A stretch of 64,000 nt of DNA from Aquabacterium parvum (GCF_001447195.1 NZ_LFRI01000157.1:33020-97019), one strand, 5' to 3'; shown: positions 30,087-39,806, numbered from the stretch's first letter. Notes: generated from the sequence alone by a model not told the origin. A program made the numbers and translations.

Positions 30087-32783
30087 ATGAACCTCGTCCA
30101 CACCAAACTCCACCCCCCTGACACGGTGACCGCAACGTGCCTGCGTGCCCGCTTGATCCCAGCGAGGCAGACAGCCCTGACCGTGATCCATGCACCGACT
30201 GGATTCGGCAAGACGACACTCGCACTGCAAATCATCCGGGACACCGCGCTCGGCGGCTGGTTGTCCATTGACCCGTTTGACAACCACCCCCAGCGCTTCT
30301 GGCTGGCCGTGATTGCTGCGCTGCGGGTGGCTCACCCCTCGCTCGGCAAGCGCAGTGAGGCCCTCCTGCGCGAGTCCGACACCGGCGTTTGGGACGCCCT
30401 GGCTTGTTTGCTCAACGACCTCAACGAGCTGGACCGCGAGCGCCCCAGCCCGCTGCAGCTGGCGTGGGACGACTTCCATCACGTGTCTTCGCACGAGCTG
30501 TTGAAGTCGATCAACTTCTTCATCGACCACCTCCCAGCCCACTGGCAGCTCATCGTGACCAGTCGCCACTTGCCTGCGCTGAAGTTGGCTCAGCGCAAGA
30601 GCAAGGGACTCGCCACCGAGATCACTGCCCACGACCTGCGCTTCACCGAAGCCGAGAGCATCGAGTTCCTCGCGCGTGCCGAGCCAGCTTCCCTGGCCCG
30701 GGACTTTGCCGCCATCCATGCCCGCTGCGAAGGCTGGGCCGCTGCCCTGCGCCTCTACAGCCTTTCAGGACTGACCTGCTCGAACGACACGTCGAGCAGC
30801 GCAGCAGAGCAGGACATTCACGAAGTCCTCTTCACCGAAGTGATGGCCGAGCTGCCCGAGGGACTGAGGCACTTCCTGGGCCACACGGCGTTCCTGCCAA
30901 GGTTCTGCCCTGCGCTGGTGAACCATCTCCTGGGGGAAGGGCAGGCCGAACAGTGGATTCCGGAGCTGATCTCGCGCAACCTGTTCGTCGTCGCGCTCGA
31001 TGGCCAGCAGCAATGGCTTCGATACCACGACCTGTTCAAGGAACTCATCCTGCAGGTTCAGGCCCCACCACCCGACACCCTGTTGGATCTGCGCGCCCGT
31101 GCCGCCGCCTGGTTCGAGGTCACCCACCACATGGCCGAGGCCCTGGAGCAGCATGTGCTCGCCAGGCAATGGGCTCAGGCCTGTCGGCTGCTGTCCACCG
31201 TTGGCTCTCGCTGGATCCGGCAAGGGCATGGCGACAGCGTGAGGCGCCTGCTGGGGGAAGTGCCCCATCACGAATGGCAGAAAGACCCCGCGCTGCTGTG
31301 TCTGCGGTTTTGGGTGGCGTCGGACACCGAGAAGTTCACCCACGGCGAGACCTGGCTTGATCGCGCAAGCGACCTGATCGGACAAGGCCAAACCGGCAGC
31401 ACGCCGATCGAATCCCTCACATGCGAGGTGATGACGCTCAAGGCGATCGTCGCCCGGCTCAAGGGACAGTGGCTGAAAACGCTGACCTTTTCCCAGGCAG
31501 CCCTGGAAGCGGCCGAAAGCTCCGACTCCCCGCTGCGGTGGCGCTCGTTCCTGACCCTGGGCGCCTACGCCTACCTCCAGGGCGAGCTGGCCCGCGCAGC
31601 CTCTTTGCTGGAACAAGCGGTCCACTGGGCCCTGGTCGATGAGAACCTCTATGGTGCGGCGCAATCGTGCGGCTACCTGAGCGAGGTGCTCTACCAGCAA
31701 GGTGAACTGCAGAAAGCCTGGCAAGTTGCACGGCGAGTTGAAAGTGAACTCGCATCACGCGGGTGGGACGCCGGCAGTCGGCTCGGCTCCTGGCGCTGGA
31801 TCGGGCTGGTCGACCTTTTTCGAGAACAAGGCGACTTCGCCCAGGCCGAGGGCGCCTTGGTCGAACTCCGCCGGTTTCGACAACTGGAGAAGTGCGAGGC
31901 CCTGCAGCACCTGATCATCCTGATCCGGGGCTACACGCTTTCGATCAGCCAAGGCCAGGCCGAGCAGGCGCTCGGGCTGATTCAACAGATCGAAGATGTG
32001 CAACACCGGATGCACTTCAAAAGCGTGTTTGCCTCCGGCTCGATGGCGGCCTTGCGCGCAGAGGTCGCGTGGCTGCGGCGCGATGCCCCAGCGTGCAGAC
32101 AATGGCTGGTGAAACACGCGCGCTCCCGCGAAGCGCCTCTGAGCTTCATCGACGAACGCGACGAGCTGATCGCCATCCGCATCCTCGTGCTGCTTCAGCG
32201 GCCCGAGGAGGCTGCGATCCGTGCCGCCCGCCTGGCCGAACACGCGGCCACCCATGGCCACACCATGACCCACGCGCTGGCGCTCACCTGGTCCGCCATC
32301 GCCCTGCATGGGCTGAATGACCTGGGCTGCGCCAGATCGCAATTGATCTGCGCCCTCGAGCTGGTCTCGGGCGAAGGCTACCGGCGCTTGCTGCTGGATC
32401 AGGGACGGGACCTGGCCCCCGTGCTCGACCTCGCCAAAGATCACCCGCTCTATGGCGCGTTCTGCCAACATTTGCGCTCAGCCATGGCCGAACAATCGCC
32501 GCGCGACGTCGGCGCCGCTGCACCGATCGCCACGCACCAGCCCTCACTTGAAACCAGCGTCGACATTGGCAACAATTTGAGTCAGCGGGAGGTGGGCATC
32601 CTCTGGTACGTGCGCGATGGTTACTCCGACAAGGAAATCGCCCGGCTGGCCAACATCTCCCCCGGCACGGTCAAGACGCACTTGCGCAACATTTACCGCA
32701 AGCTCGAAGTCAACGGCCGGGTGCAGGCCCTCTCGAAAATGAACCTGCTGAGCCTCAACGGCAACCCCATGCCCACCCACTGA
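30087..32783 (+). CDS. MalT-like LuxR-family ATP-dependent transcriptional regulator (LAL)
   Basis: An 898-residue protein. An NTPase domain with Walker A APTGFGKTT (36-44) is followed by a long all-helical TPR-like region and a C-terminal LuxR HTH (about 832-895; LSQREVGILWYVRDGYSDKEIA, then SPGTVKTHLRNIYRKLEV). LAL regulators oligomerise on ATP and an inducer to activate transcription. The gene ends 92 bp before a secreted metalloprotease gene in the same direction, which is the obvious candidate target. Confidence 0.93.
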   Translation: MNLVHTKLHPPDTVTATCLRARLIPARQTALTVIHAPTGFGKTTLALQIIRDTALGGWLSIDPFDNHPQRFWLAVIAALRVAHPSLGKRSEALLRESDTGVWDALACLLNDLNELDRERPSPLQLAWDDFHHVSSHELLKSINFFIDHLPAHWQLIVTSRHLPALKLAQRKSKGLATEITAHDLRFTEAESIEFLARAEPASLARDFAAIHARCEGWAAALRLYSLSGLTCSNDTSSSAAEQDIHEVLFTEVMAELPEGLRHFLGHTAFLPRFCPALVNHLLGEGQAEQWIPELISRNLFVVALDGQQQWLRYHDLFKELILQVQAPPPDTLLDLRARAAAWFEVTHHMAEALEQHVLARQWAQACRLLSTVGSRWIRQGHGDSVRRLLGEVPHHEWQKDPALLCLRFWVASDTEKFTHGETWLDRASDLIGQGQTGSTPIESLTCEVMTLKAIVARLKGQWLKTLTFSQAALEAAESSDSPLRWRSFLTLGAYAYLQGELARAASLLEQAVHWALVDENLYGAAQSCGYLSEVLYQQGELQKAWQVARRVESELASRGWDAGSRLGSWRWIGLVDLFREQGDFAQAEGALVELRRFRQLEKCEALQHLIILIRGYTLSISQGQAEQALGLIQQIEDVQHRMHFKSVFASGSMAALRAEVAWLRRDAPACRQWLVKHARSREAPLSFIDERDELIAIRILVLLQRPEEAAIRAARLAEHAATHGHTMTHALALTWSAIALHGLNDLGCARSQLICALELVSGEGYRRLLLDQGRDLAPVLDLAKDHPLYGAFCQHLRSAMAEQSPRDVGAAAPIATHQPSLETSVDIGNNLSQREVGILWYVRDGYSDKEIARLANISPGTVKTHLRNIYRKLEVNGRVQALSKMNLLSLNGNPMPTH

Positions 32784-32875
32784 AATACCTCCTCCGATAG
32801 ATAACCATCGGAGGACGCCTCTCCTAGCATCGGCTGTCTCCATCCAACGACGCAATGCCGAGAGGTGCACATCCC

Positions 32876-34765
32876 ATGAAAACTCGCTTGACCGCCGTGG
32901 CCTGGGCCATGGCCGCCACACTCACCAGCCCCCTCATCGCCCACGCGCAGACCATCAACACGGTCTCGGTGGTCGTGGCCTACACGGACGACGCCAAAGC
33001 CTGGGCGGAACAACAGAAGGTCAGCTGCCCTCAACTGCTCGCCAACCCCGCCACGGCCGCCCGGCTGAGCACCATCCGCACACTCACCAACATCCAGCAC
33101 GTGTGCGAGCTCGACCCCACCCTGGGCCGCTCCACGAACCACATCGACAACCTCATCAAGATCGCCATCGCCGAGACCAACAAGGTCTACAAAGACAGCG
33201 GCATCAACAACATCAACCTGGTGCTGGCAGACCAGGTGCATGTCACGGGCTACAAGGAGGGCGTGGCGGCCACCACCGTCAGCCACCCCGAGACCATGGT
33301 CTCCACCCTCATCAACGACCAGGGCCTGCGCATCGCCCCCGAACTGGCCGGCCTGCGCAACCGCCAGGATGCCGGCACGAATGCCGAACTGCTCAACGTG
33401 GTCCACACCCGCCGTGCGGCCGTGCAGGGCGACATCGTCGTCCTGCTCACGAACGGCACCTACAACAACGCCATGTTCGACGGCAAGAGCCTGCGGGCCT
33501 CGGCAGGCCTGGCTGCGGGCATTGGCGTCGACAACCCTGACGAAGGCTTTGCCACGCTGATGGCCGACGTTGCGACCGCCCCGAGCTTCACCTTCGCCCA
33601 CGAAGTCAGCCACCTGTTCGGCGCCAACCACGACAAGGTCCGCGTCGTCGGATCAGGCCTCATCAACGCCAGCCAGGACGTGGTGGCCGGCACACCGCAT
33701 CAGGTCCGCGTCACCGTCAATGGTGCCGGCGTGAACAAGATCAGCGGCTGGGGCTACGCCAACCCCAGATACCCGATCGGCAACCCCGCCAGTGCCGACT
33801 ACTTCGATGGCTACAACGACCTGATGGGCTATGTCGCCTGCTCGGAGACGATCGTCAAGGACCCCGTCACCCAAGATGAGCGATCCGCCAAGTGCCTGGG
33901 CCTGCCCATCCTCTCGACGCTGTCGCCCGCGAGCGGCATCAACCGAGCCATCGCCTACGGTGATGCAGGCACCAGCTCCACCTCGGCCAAGTTGCGCGAC
34001 AACGCCAGCGCCGTGGCCGCCGGCGCCGCCAAGCTGGCCGGTTTCGGAGAACGCCTGAGCACCTCGGCAGACCCCGCCCTGGCACCCAACACCACCAAGA
34101 TCGGCATCGACTTTGGCGAAGACCCCAGCTACGGCTGGAACTACAAGGTGTCGCCCACCGACTCGACCACCATCACCACGGCCGCCTACACCAAGAGCTA
34201 CAACCTGAAGACCCCCGCCGATCGGAACTGGAACAACATCACCAACCGCGAAGCAGGCGCCGCAGTCGACCTGATCGACCAGGCTGGCGTGAAGTCTCGC
34301 TTCCAGCTGGCCATCACCCAGCCTTTCGCAGCACGCACCGCCACCGGCCTGTTTGCGCACGACGGCAAGGCACCCTACACCGCCCAGGTGCTTCACGCCT
34401 ACGGCGGCGGCCTCGACGAAATGCCCTTGATGGCGATGGCCGATGGCTTCCTCTCCAAGCAAGCCCAGCAAGGCAAGATCGAGATCCGCGGGCTCAACCC
34501 GTCCGCACGCTACTTCTTCAAGATCTTTGGTTCGATGGAGTCGGGCGAGAACCTGCGCATTGCCCAGTACGACCTCAAGGGAGCGGGCGGCGTCGTCAAG
34601 TCGGCCAAGTTGGCCACCCACGGCAACATCCTCAGGTTCGCCAAGTTCAGCAACGTCCAGCCTCAAGCCAACGGGGTGATCGAGATCACGGTCAAGCCGG
34701 ACGCCAGCGTGCCCAGCTCGGTGTCGGTGCCCATCAACGCCATCGAGTTCTATCAGCAGCCATGA
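32876..34765 (+). CDS. Secreted reprolysin-like zinc metalloprotease
   Basis: A 629-residue protein with a signal peptide (cleavage after about residue 24, AHA-QT). Zinc site HEVSHLFGANHD: His242, Glu243, His246 and His252, the metzincin HExxHxxGxxHD pattern; a Met-turn candidate DLMGY follows near 315. A C-terminal beta-sandwich-like region (about 420-629; GIDFGEDPSYGWNYKV and KIFGSMESGENLRI) may bind carbohydrate or cell surface. No sortase or PEP-CTERM tail is seen. The protease probably acts outside the cell. It lies downstream of the LAL regulator. Confidence 0.88.
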   Translation: MKTRLTAVAWAMAATLTSPLIAHAQTINTVSVVVAYTDDAKAWAEQQKVSCPQLLANPATAARLSTIRTLTNIQHVCELDPTLGRSTNHIDNLIKIAIAETNKVYKDSGINNINLVLADQVHVTGYKEGVAATTVSHPETMVSTLINDQGLRIAPELAGLRNRQDAGTNAELLNVVHTRRAAVQGDIVVLLTNGTYNNAMFDGKSLRASAGLAAGIGVDNPDEGFATLMADVATAPSFTFAHEVSHLFGANHDKVRVVGSGLINASQDVVAGTPHQVRVTVNGAGVNKISGWGYANPRYPIGNPASADYFDGYNDLMGYVACSETIVKDPVTQDERSAKCLGLPILSTLSPASGINRAIAYGDAGTSSTSAKLRDNASAVAAGAAKLAGFGERLSTSADPALAPNTTKIGIDFGEDPSYGWNYKVSPTDSTTITTAAYTKSYNLKTPADRNWNNITNREAGAAVDLIDQAGVKSRFQLAITQPFAARTATGLFAHDGKAPYTAQVLHAYGGGLDEMPLMAMADGFLSKQAQQGKIEIRGLNPSARYFFKIFGSMESGENLRIAQYDLKGAGGVVKSAKLATHGNILRFAKFSNVQPQANGVIEITVKPDASVPSSVSVPINAIEFYQQP

Positions 34766-34785
34766 CGCCGACCTGATAGACCGAA

Positions 34786-34816
34786 GCAGGCGGCGCCCCC
34801 CAGAGGTGCCGCCTGC
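34786..34816 (+). terminator. Hairpin after the metalloprotease gene
   Basis: A perfect 9-bp stem (GCAGGCGGC, 13-nt loop, GCCGCCTGC) starts 21 bp past the protease stop. There is no T-run, so efficiency is uncertain. Confidence 0.5.
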
Positions 34817-35001
34817 CCCTGAAAACTGCGGAATTTGGGCGCTCTCTCCCGGTGATTTTGCCAACCCCCATTGCGCGTGTTCGTTCAGCTTTCCTAATAT
34901 TCGACCTGTCCGATCGAAGACGCCAGACCAGCGCAGCGCTGGCCTCGGCGCCCCCGTGCGTTCGGACGCGGCTGCGGATTCGGGCATGAAAGGGAGAGAA
35001 C

Positions 35002-35970
35002 ATGGATGCCACCGAAGACGTCGTCGCCAAAGTTTTGATCATTGACGACGGCAATGCCGAGACGCTGGCGCTGATCAAGCAGTTCTGCGCCGACAACCAC
35101 CTCATCGGTCTGAAGACCCACTCCAACAACGTCATGAGCGTGCTCAAGTCCAACGTGGACCTGGGCGGCATCCTGATGTCCGAGAGCTACAACGGCTCAG
35201 CACACGGCGGCATCGACCTGGCCGTCAAGCTGCACAAGATCCGGCCCGAGCTGCCCATCTTCCTGCGCCGCACGAAAACCAGCTCGCTCGAAGACCTGCC
35301 CAAGCGCGCCCAGGACTGCTTCTGCGCGGCCTACCACGTCGACGACATGGACGCGCTCAAGCACAGCCTGCGCGACTTCATCTTCAGCTACTACTTCCCG
35401 AACGCGATGGTGCGCGGCATCCAGCGCATCACGGAAGACGCCATGCGGACCTACTTCAGGCACTTCAGCCTGAGCTGCGAGACGCCCTACATCGTCAAGG
35501 ACTCGATCGTGTGCGGCGAGGTGTTCACGCTGGTGCCGCTGGAAAGCCGCTGGTGCCGCGGCTACATGATGCTGCAGTGCGAGAACCGCACGCTCAAGCT
35601 CGACGCCAGCTCGCACGACCCCTACGTCAAGCCCAAGGCCCACCGCATCTCGGACGTGCTGGGCGAGATCACCAACATGGTGTGGGGCTCGTTCAAGTCA
35701 CGCTACGTGGTCGACGAGTACCGGGTGCTGATGTCGCAAACGCAGGTGCCGATGCTGGTGATGCTGGAAGAAAAGAACATCTCGTTCGGCAGCAGCACGC
35801 CGCAGCTGTGCTTCAAGTACACGCTGACCGACCTGGACGACCAGAGCTCGCCGCCGGTGGAGATTTTCCAGCGGCTGGTGTTCAACCTGAGCTGGTCGCC
35901 TGAGGACTTCAAGGAAGTGCAGGTGTCGACGGAAGAGCTGGTGGATTCGGGGGAGTTGGAGTTTTTTTGA
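35002..35970 (+). CDS. CheX-like phosphatase domain fused to a receiver-like domain lacking the phospho-acceptor
   Basis: A 322-residue protein. Residues 9-125 look like a receiver domain: the acidic pair Asp15/Asp16 after VLIID is present, but the end of strand 3 reads GGILMSESYNG, so the phospho-acceptor Asp is Ser60 or Glu61, and the conserved Lys is not seen near 108-112. Residues about 140-320 resemble CheX: GEITNMVWG has the E-x-x-N signature (Glu222, Asn225) of CheC/CheX CheY-P phosphatases. A GGGAGAG ribosome site precedes the ATG. No chemotaxis genes are nearby. Probably a phosphatase or adaptor with a constitutive or phosphorylation-independent pseudo-receiver. Confidence 0.75.
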   Translation: MDATEDVVAKVLIIDDGNAETLALIKQFCADNHLIGLKTHSNNVMSVLKSNVDLGGILMSESYNGSAHGGIDLAVKLHKIRPELPIFLRRTKTSSLEDLPKRAQDCFCAAYHVDDMDALKHSLRDFIFSYYFPNAMVRGIQRITEDAMRTYFRHFSLSCETPYIVKDSIVCGEVFTLVPLESRWCRGYMMLQCENRTLKLDASSHDPYVKPKAHRISDVLGEITNMVWGSFKSRYVVDEYRVLMSQTQVPMLVMLEEKNISFGSSTPQLCFKYTLTDLDDQSSPPVEIFQRLVFNLSWSPEDFKEVQVSTEELVDSGELEFF

Positions 35971-36018
35971 GGCGCTGCAGGTCTCTACACTCACGCATGA
36001 ACCAGGCGTGAGGCCCCA

Positions 36019-36630
36019 TTGACAATCAGCCACTACCGAGACCACGCGACCGCTTACGCAAACGCCACGCGCGACGTGGACATGTCACCTGTTCGCGCTC
36101 GGTTCTTGGCGCATTTGCCACCGGGCGCCAGGGTGCTGGACGCCGGGTGCGGCTCAGGCCGCGATGCCCTGGCGTTTCAACGTGCAGGCCACCGAGTGGC
36201 CGCGTTTGACGCGAGCCCGGAGTTGGCCCGCCTGGCCAGCGAGCACACCGGGCTGCCCGTGTACGTGGCTGATTTCTTGAGCTTGAGCGAAACCACCCCG
36301 CTTGGCGTGCCGCCTGGCATTTGGTTCGATGGCATCTGGGCCTGCGCGAGCTTGTTGCACGTGACCGAGGCCGATCAGGTCCAGGCTTGGGCTCGGTTAT
36401 GGGCGTGGCTGGCGCCGGGAGGCGTGGTGTACGCCAGCTACAAGCTGGGTGAGGGCGAGCGGGTGGATAGGTTGGGGAAGCCGTTCACGGATGCTACCGA
36501 GGGGCGCTTGAGTACGTGGATCGGCCAACTCGATGGTGTGGGGCAAATCCAGACTTGGGCGACGGAGGACCGGCGACAGGACTCATCCGAACGGTGGATG
36601 AATGCCCTGGTTTTCAAGCAAGCTGACTGA
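36019..36630 (+). CDS. Class I SAM-dependent methyltransferase
   Basis: A 203-residue protein of Rossmann methyltransferase type: VLDAGCGSGRDALAFQRAGHRVAAFD is motif I and the acidic loop (about 39-64); FDGIWACASLLHV is motif II/post I (about 103-115); LAPGGVVYASYK is motif III (about 130-141). The substrate is unknown. It uses a TTG start at 36019 with GTGAGG upstream; no in-frame ATG precedes it (the ATG at 35998 is followed by a stop). Confidence 0.85.
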   Translation: MTISHYRDHATAYANATRDVDMSPVRARFLAHLPPGARVLDAGCGSGRDALAFQRAGHRVAAFDASPELARLASEHTGLPVYVADFLSLSETTPLGVPPGIWFDGIWACASLLHVTEADQVQAWARLWAWLAPGGVVYASYKLGEGERVDRLGKPFTDATEGRLSTWIGQLDGVGQIQTWATEDRRQDSSERWMNALVFKQAD

Positions 36631-37014
36631 GCTTGTTACCTCGAGAACTCGCAAAATCGCCCCAGTCGTATGGTGAGGCCCCCCGCGATTTGATGTGAAG
36701 ACACGCCCGAAAAGTGGCGCTTGGCCCCAACTGCTCCCTTGTTTGCCGGACCCGTCCTTCTCACGAGGCTCCACCCGTCAGCCCCAAGCCAAACGGAATC
36801 CCCACCCTCCAAAGGGTGAGCGCCCTCAGCCGATCAGTCGATCCGGCCTCCAGGGTTGATCCAGCGCCACACCCGGCCGGCCATCGTCCGCATTCCCGAT
36901 GGGTCGCCTGGATCAGGGCGGGGTGCATGCGGCCCGACACGGGTGTCACACCCCGTGCCTAGAGTGATTCGCATTCGCCCCAAACCCCACCCGGTTCAAC
37001 CACGGAGCTTGTTC
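36631..37014. other. 384-bp intergenic region with an imperfect inverted repeat
   Basis: No gene is seen here; the short open frames do not look coding. An imperfect inverted repeat (CACGGGTGT facing ACACCCCGTG, one-base bulge) lies at 36938-36957, about 60 bp before the PhoX-like start, and may be regulatory. The rest shows no repeat or RNA motif that I can recognise. Confidence 0.4.
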
Positions 37015-38490
37015 ATGTCCATCGATTCCAGCCGCCGCAGCCTGATCAAGGGCGCCGGCGCCCTGCCCTTCCTGGCCGCCCTGTCGGCCCTGCACAGCCG
37101 CAACGCCATGGCCGCCGCCACCCAGTTGGTCGACAGCCCCTATGGCCCCGTGGCCCCCGTCAACGACCTGAGCACCGGCTTGCCCTTGCTGATGCTGCCC
37201 GCCGGCTTCACCTACAAGTCCTACGGTTGGACGGGTGACCTGATGGCCAACGGCCAGCCCACCCCCGGCTCGCACGACGGCATGGCCGTGATCACCACCC
37301 GCAAGGTGGGCCGCAGCACCGAAATCGTGATGGTGCGCAACCACGAGCGCGGCACCGGCAGCGACTCGGGCTTCTTCGGCGCGCCCGCCGTGTACGACGC
37401 CTTCCCCAGCACCTCGGGCGGCACCAGCTACTCGGCCGGCGGCACCACCAACCTGACCTTCCGCGACGGCAACTGGATCAAGACCGAGCCCAGCCTGGGC
37501 GGCACGCGCACCAACTGCGCCGGCGGCCCCACCCCCTGGGGCACCTGGCTGACCTGTGAAGAAGTCGGCTCCGACAGCGTGAGCGCTGGCGGCAAGAAGC
37601 ACGGCTACGTCTTCGAAGTCACCGCCGATCCGCAGCAGACCACGGGCCAACCCATCGTCGGCATGGGCCGTTACGCCCACGAAGCCGCAGGCATCGACCC
37701 CGCCACCGGCATCGTCTACCTGACCGAAGACAGCAGCGGCAAGTCGGGCCTGTACCGCTACGTGCCCGTGATCACGCAGGGCTTTGTGGGCTCGCTGGCC
37801 CAGGGCGGCACGCTGCAGATGGCCAAGGTGGTCGGCCAGAACAACGTCAACGTGGCCCCTGCCGAGCTGGGCCAGACCTACGCGCTGGAGTGGGTCAACA
37901 TCGCCGACCCGGACGCCAACCGTGGCACGGCCACCGGCCTCAATGGCGTGGTCATCACCAACACCGCCGGCCCCTTCGTGCAAGGCTGGGCCCAGGGCGC
38001 GCTGCGCATGAACCGTGGCGAAGGCGTCTGGTACCACGCCGGCAAGATGTACCTGATGGACACCTCGGGCGGCCCCGTCAACGAAGGCGCCATCTGGGAG
38101 CTGGACCTGGCCACCCAGGTCATGACCTGCATCTTCGCTTCGGCCAGCACGCTGGCCGGCAACAACGGCGACAACATCACCGTCAGCCCGCGCGGCCACC
38201 TGGTGATCTGCGAGGACGGCGGCACCGTCAACGACCAGTTCGGTCCGGGCACGCGCCTGATGGGCCTGACCGGCAACGGCGGCACCTTCATCTTCGCCAA
38301 GAACAACATCAACCTGAGCTCGGCCCAGTTGACCGCTGCCGGCAAGCTGGCTTCGTTGGCCGCTGACCGCCGCTCCAGCGAGTTCTGCGGCGCCTGCTTC
38401 GACCCGACCGGCCGTTACCTGTTCGTCAACATCCAGACGCCGGGCGTGACCTTCGCCATCACCGGCCCCTGGGCCAAGGGCCCGATCTGA
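37015..38490 (+). CDS. PhoX/DUF839-family alkaline phosphatase-like protein
   Basis: A 491-residue protein with a Tat signal (SRRSLIKGAG at 6-15, hydrophobic stretch, AMA-A cleavage near 35). PhoX/DUF839 features follow: RNHERGTGSDSGFFG, NCAGGPTPWGTWLTCEE (about 162-178), GRYAHEAAGIDP and LVICEDGGTVNDQ. PhoX enzymes are Tat-exported Fe/Ca phosphatases. Met is chosen at 37015 because it starts the Tat peptide; the frame is open upstream. A PEP-CTERM gene follows 52 bp later and may be co-transcribed. Confidence 0.88.
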   Translation: MSIDSSRRSLIKGAGALPFLAALSALHSRNAMAAATQLVDSPYGPVAPVNDLSTGLPLLMLPAGFTYKSYGWTGDLMANGQPTPGSHDGMAVITTRKVGRSTEIVMVRNHERGTGSDSGFFGAPAVYDAFPSTSGGTSYSAGGTTNLTFRDGNWIKTEPSLGGTRTNCAGGPTPWGTWLTCEEVGSDSVSAGGKKHGYVFEVTADPQQTTGQPIVGMGRYAHEAAGIDPATGIVYLTEDSSGKSGLYRYVPVITQGFVGSLAQGGTLQMAKVVGQNNVNVAPAELGQTYALEWVNIADPDANRGTATGLNGVVITNTAGPFVQGWAQGALRMNRGEGVWYHAGKMYLMDTSGGPVNEGAIWELDLATQVMTCIFASASTLAGNNGDNITVSPRGHLVICEDGGTVNDQFGPGTRLMGLTGNGGTFIFAKNNINLSSAQLTAAGKLASLAADRRSSEFCGACFDPTGRYLFVNIQTPGVTFAITGPWAKGPI

Positions 38491-38542
38491 TCGCCGATCA
38501 GGTCTGCAACCCACTCAACCTTTCATCACCCAGGCATTCCAG

Positions 38543-39130
38543 ATGAAACTGCATCACATCGCCCTGGCCGCCATCGCGGCCGCCACCTTCGCCACGCAAG
38601 CCCAAGCCGCCGTCTTCAACGGCGCCAGCACCGCCGGCGGCAACACCTTCACCGAGTACACCAGCGGCTCGGCCCTGAGCTTCGACCTGGACCTGGCCTC
38701 GCAGGCACCCGTCACGCTCAATTTCACCCTGGAGTCGGCCGACTTCAGCGGCGACGCCATGACCTTCAACGCCCTGGTGCGCAACCTCAGCGGCCTGGGT
38801 TTTGACGGCGTGCGCGTGACGCTGTCGGGCATCACCTTCGCCATGCCCGCTGGCACCATCACCACCGATGGCTTCTCGGCCGTGGGCGCATCGGGCCACT
38901 CGGCCACGCAGGCCTGGGCCAGCTTCGTGCCGGGCTTGAGCAGCGAGTTCTACATTGGCAACCCGCTGGCCGTTGCTGGCGCCACCGACTGGACGCTGAA
39001 CCTGGACGGCCTGCAAGCTGGCCTGCAGTTCTCGGTGACCGTGGCGGTGCCTGAGCCCGAGACCTACGGCCTGGCCTTGGCCGGTCTGGCCGCACTGGGC
39101 TTTGCCGCTCGCCGCCGCAAGGTGGGCTGA
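38543..39130 (+). CDS. PEP-CTERM exosortase-substrate protein
   Basis: A 195-residue protein with an N-terminal signal peptide (cleavage after AQA, about 23), a beta-rich body with FxDxF-like strands, and the tripartite C-terminal sorting tail VPEPETYGLALAGLAALGFAARRRK: PEP motif, TM helix and basic end. Such proteins are cleaved and anchored by exosortase (EpsH) and are usually exported in biofilm-associated systems. No exosortase gene is in the window. It follows the PhoX-like gene and precedes a strong terminator. Confidence 0.92.
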   Translation: MKLHHIALAAIAAATFATQAQAAVFNGASTAGGNTFTEYTSGSALSFDLDLASQAPVTLNFTLESADFSGDAMTFNALVRNLSGLGFDGVRVTLSGITFAMPAGTITTDGFSAVGASGHSATQAWASFVPGLSSEFYIGNPLAVAGATDWTLNLDGLQAGLQFSVTVAVPEPETYGLALAGLAALGFAARRRKVG

Positions 39131-39193
39131 CCGTGCGCTGACCGGGGCGCACGCACGCACGGCGCGTGCGTGCCACCTGGTCACCCGCGTTTC

Positions 39194-39220
39194 AACGCCT
39201 GGCTTCGGCCGGGCGTTTTT
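39194..39220 (+). terminator. Strong rho-independent terminator with UUCG loop
   Basis: A 10-bp stem (AACGCCTGGC / GCCGGGCGTT, one T-G pair) with a TTCG tetraloop is followed by a T-run (39216-39220). It lies 64 bp past the PEP-CTERM stop. Confidence 0.9.
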
Positions 39221-39278
39221 CATGGTGGGGTGGCAGAGACCCAAGCCCGAGCTGGTCGCACCCGGGACCGGGTTCAGC

Positions 39279-39755
39279 TCAGTCCGCCTTTGGGCGGCCC
39301 TTTTTGATGGGCGCCAGGCCGGTCAGCAGCGCGCGCACCTTGGCGTCGCTCAGCGCTTCGAGCGCGTGCAGGGCCGCGCGCAGCACCTCGCTCTTCTTGA
39401 CCGGCTGCTTCCACTCGATGGCGCGCAGCTTGATGCGGTCGATGATGTCGAAGTCGGACTGCGGCATGGTGAAAGAGTCGCGCACGACCTTGGGGGCCTT
39501 GGCAACCTTTGCAGGCTTGGCCGCTTTCGGGGCTTTCGGAGCTTTGGCCGGCTTGGGGGCGGCGGCCGGTTTGGCCACCTTGGGCGCCTTGACCGGCTTC
39601 GCTGCCTGCTCAGCCTTGGCTGGTGCCGCGGCCACAGGCTTCACAGCTTGGGGCGCCGGCCTCTTGACGGCCACTTTTTTGGCCACCACTTTTTTCACCA
39701 CCACCTTCTTGACGGTGGCTTTGGGCTGAGGGGTTGGCGAGGTGGTTCGGCTCAT
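39279..39755 (-). CDS. Lys/Ala/Pro-rich histone-H1-like protein with RHH-like C-terminus
   Basis: A 158-residue, strongly basic protein. Residues about 12-95 are an imperfect KxVxKK/APKxAKP repeat resembling bacterial histone-H1-like or AlgP tails. The C-terminal domain (about 96-155; SFTMPQSDFDIIDRIKLRAI then KKSEVLRAALHALEAL) looks like a ribbon-helix-helix DNA-binding unit. The ATG at 39755 is chosen; a start nine codons upstream is possible. A nucleoid-associated or DNA-binding role is inferred. Confidence 0.75.
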   Translation of the reverse strand: MSRTTSPTPQPKATVKKVVVKKVVAKKVAVKRPAPQAVKPVAAAPAKAEQAAKPVKAPKVAKPAAAPKPAKAPKAPKAAKPAKVAKAPKVVRDSFTMPQSDFDIIDRIKLRAIEWKQPVKKSEVLRAALHALEALSDAKVRALLTGLAPIKKGRPKAD

Positions 39756-39806
39756 GACTGCGTGACAGGATTGTGAAAACACGCATATCGTATGAACATT
39801 TCGCCT

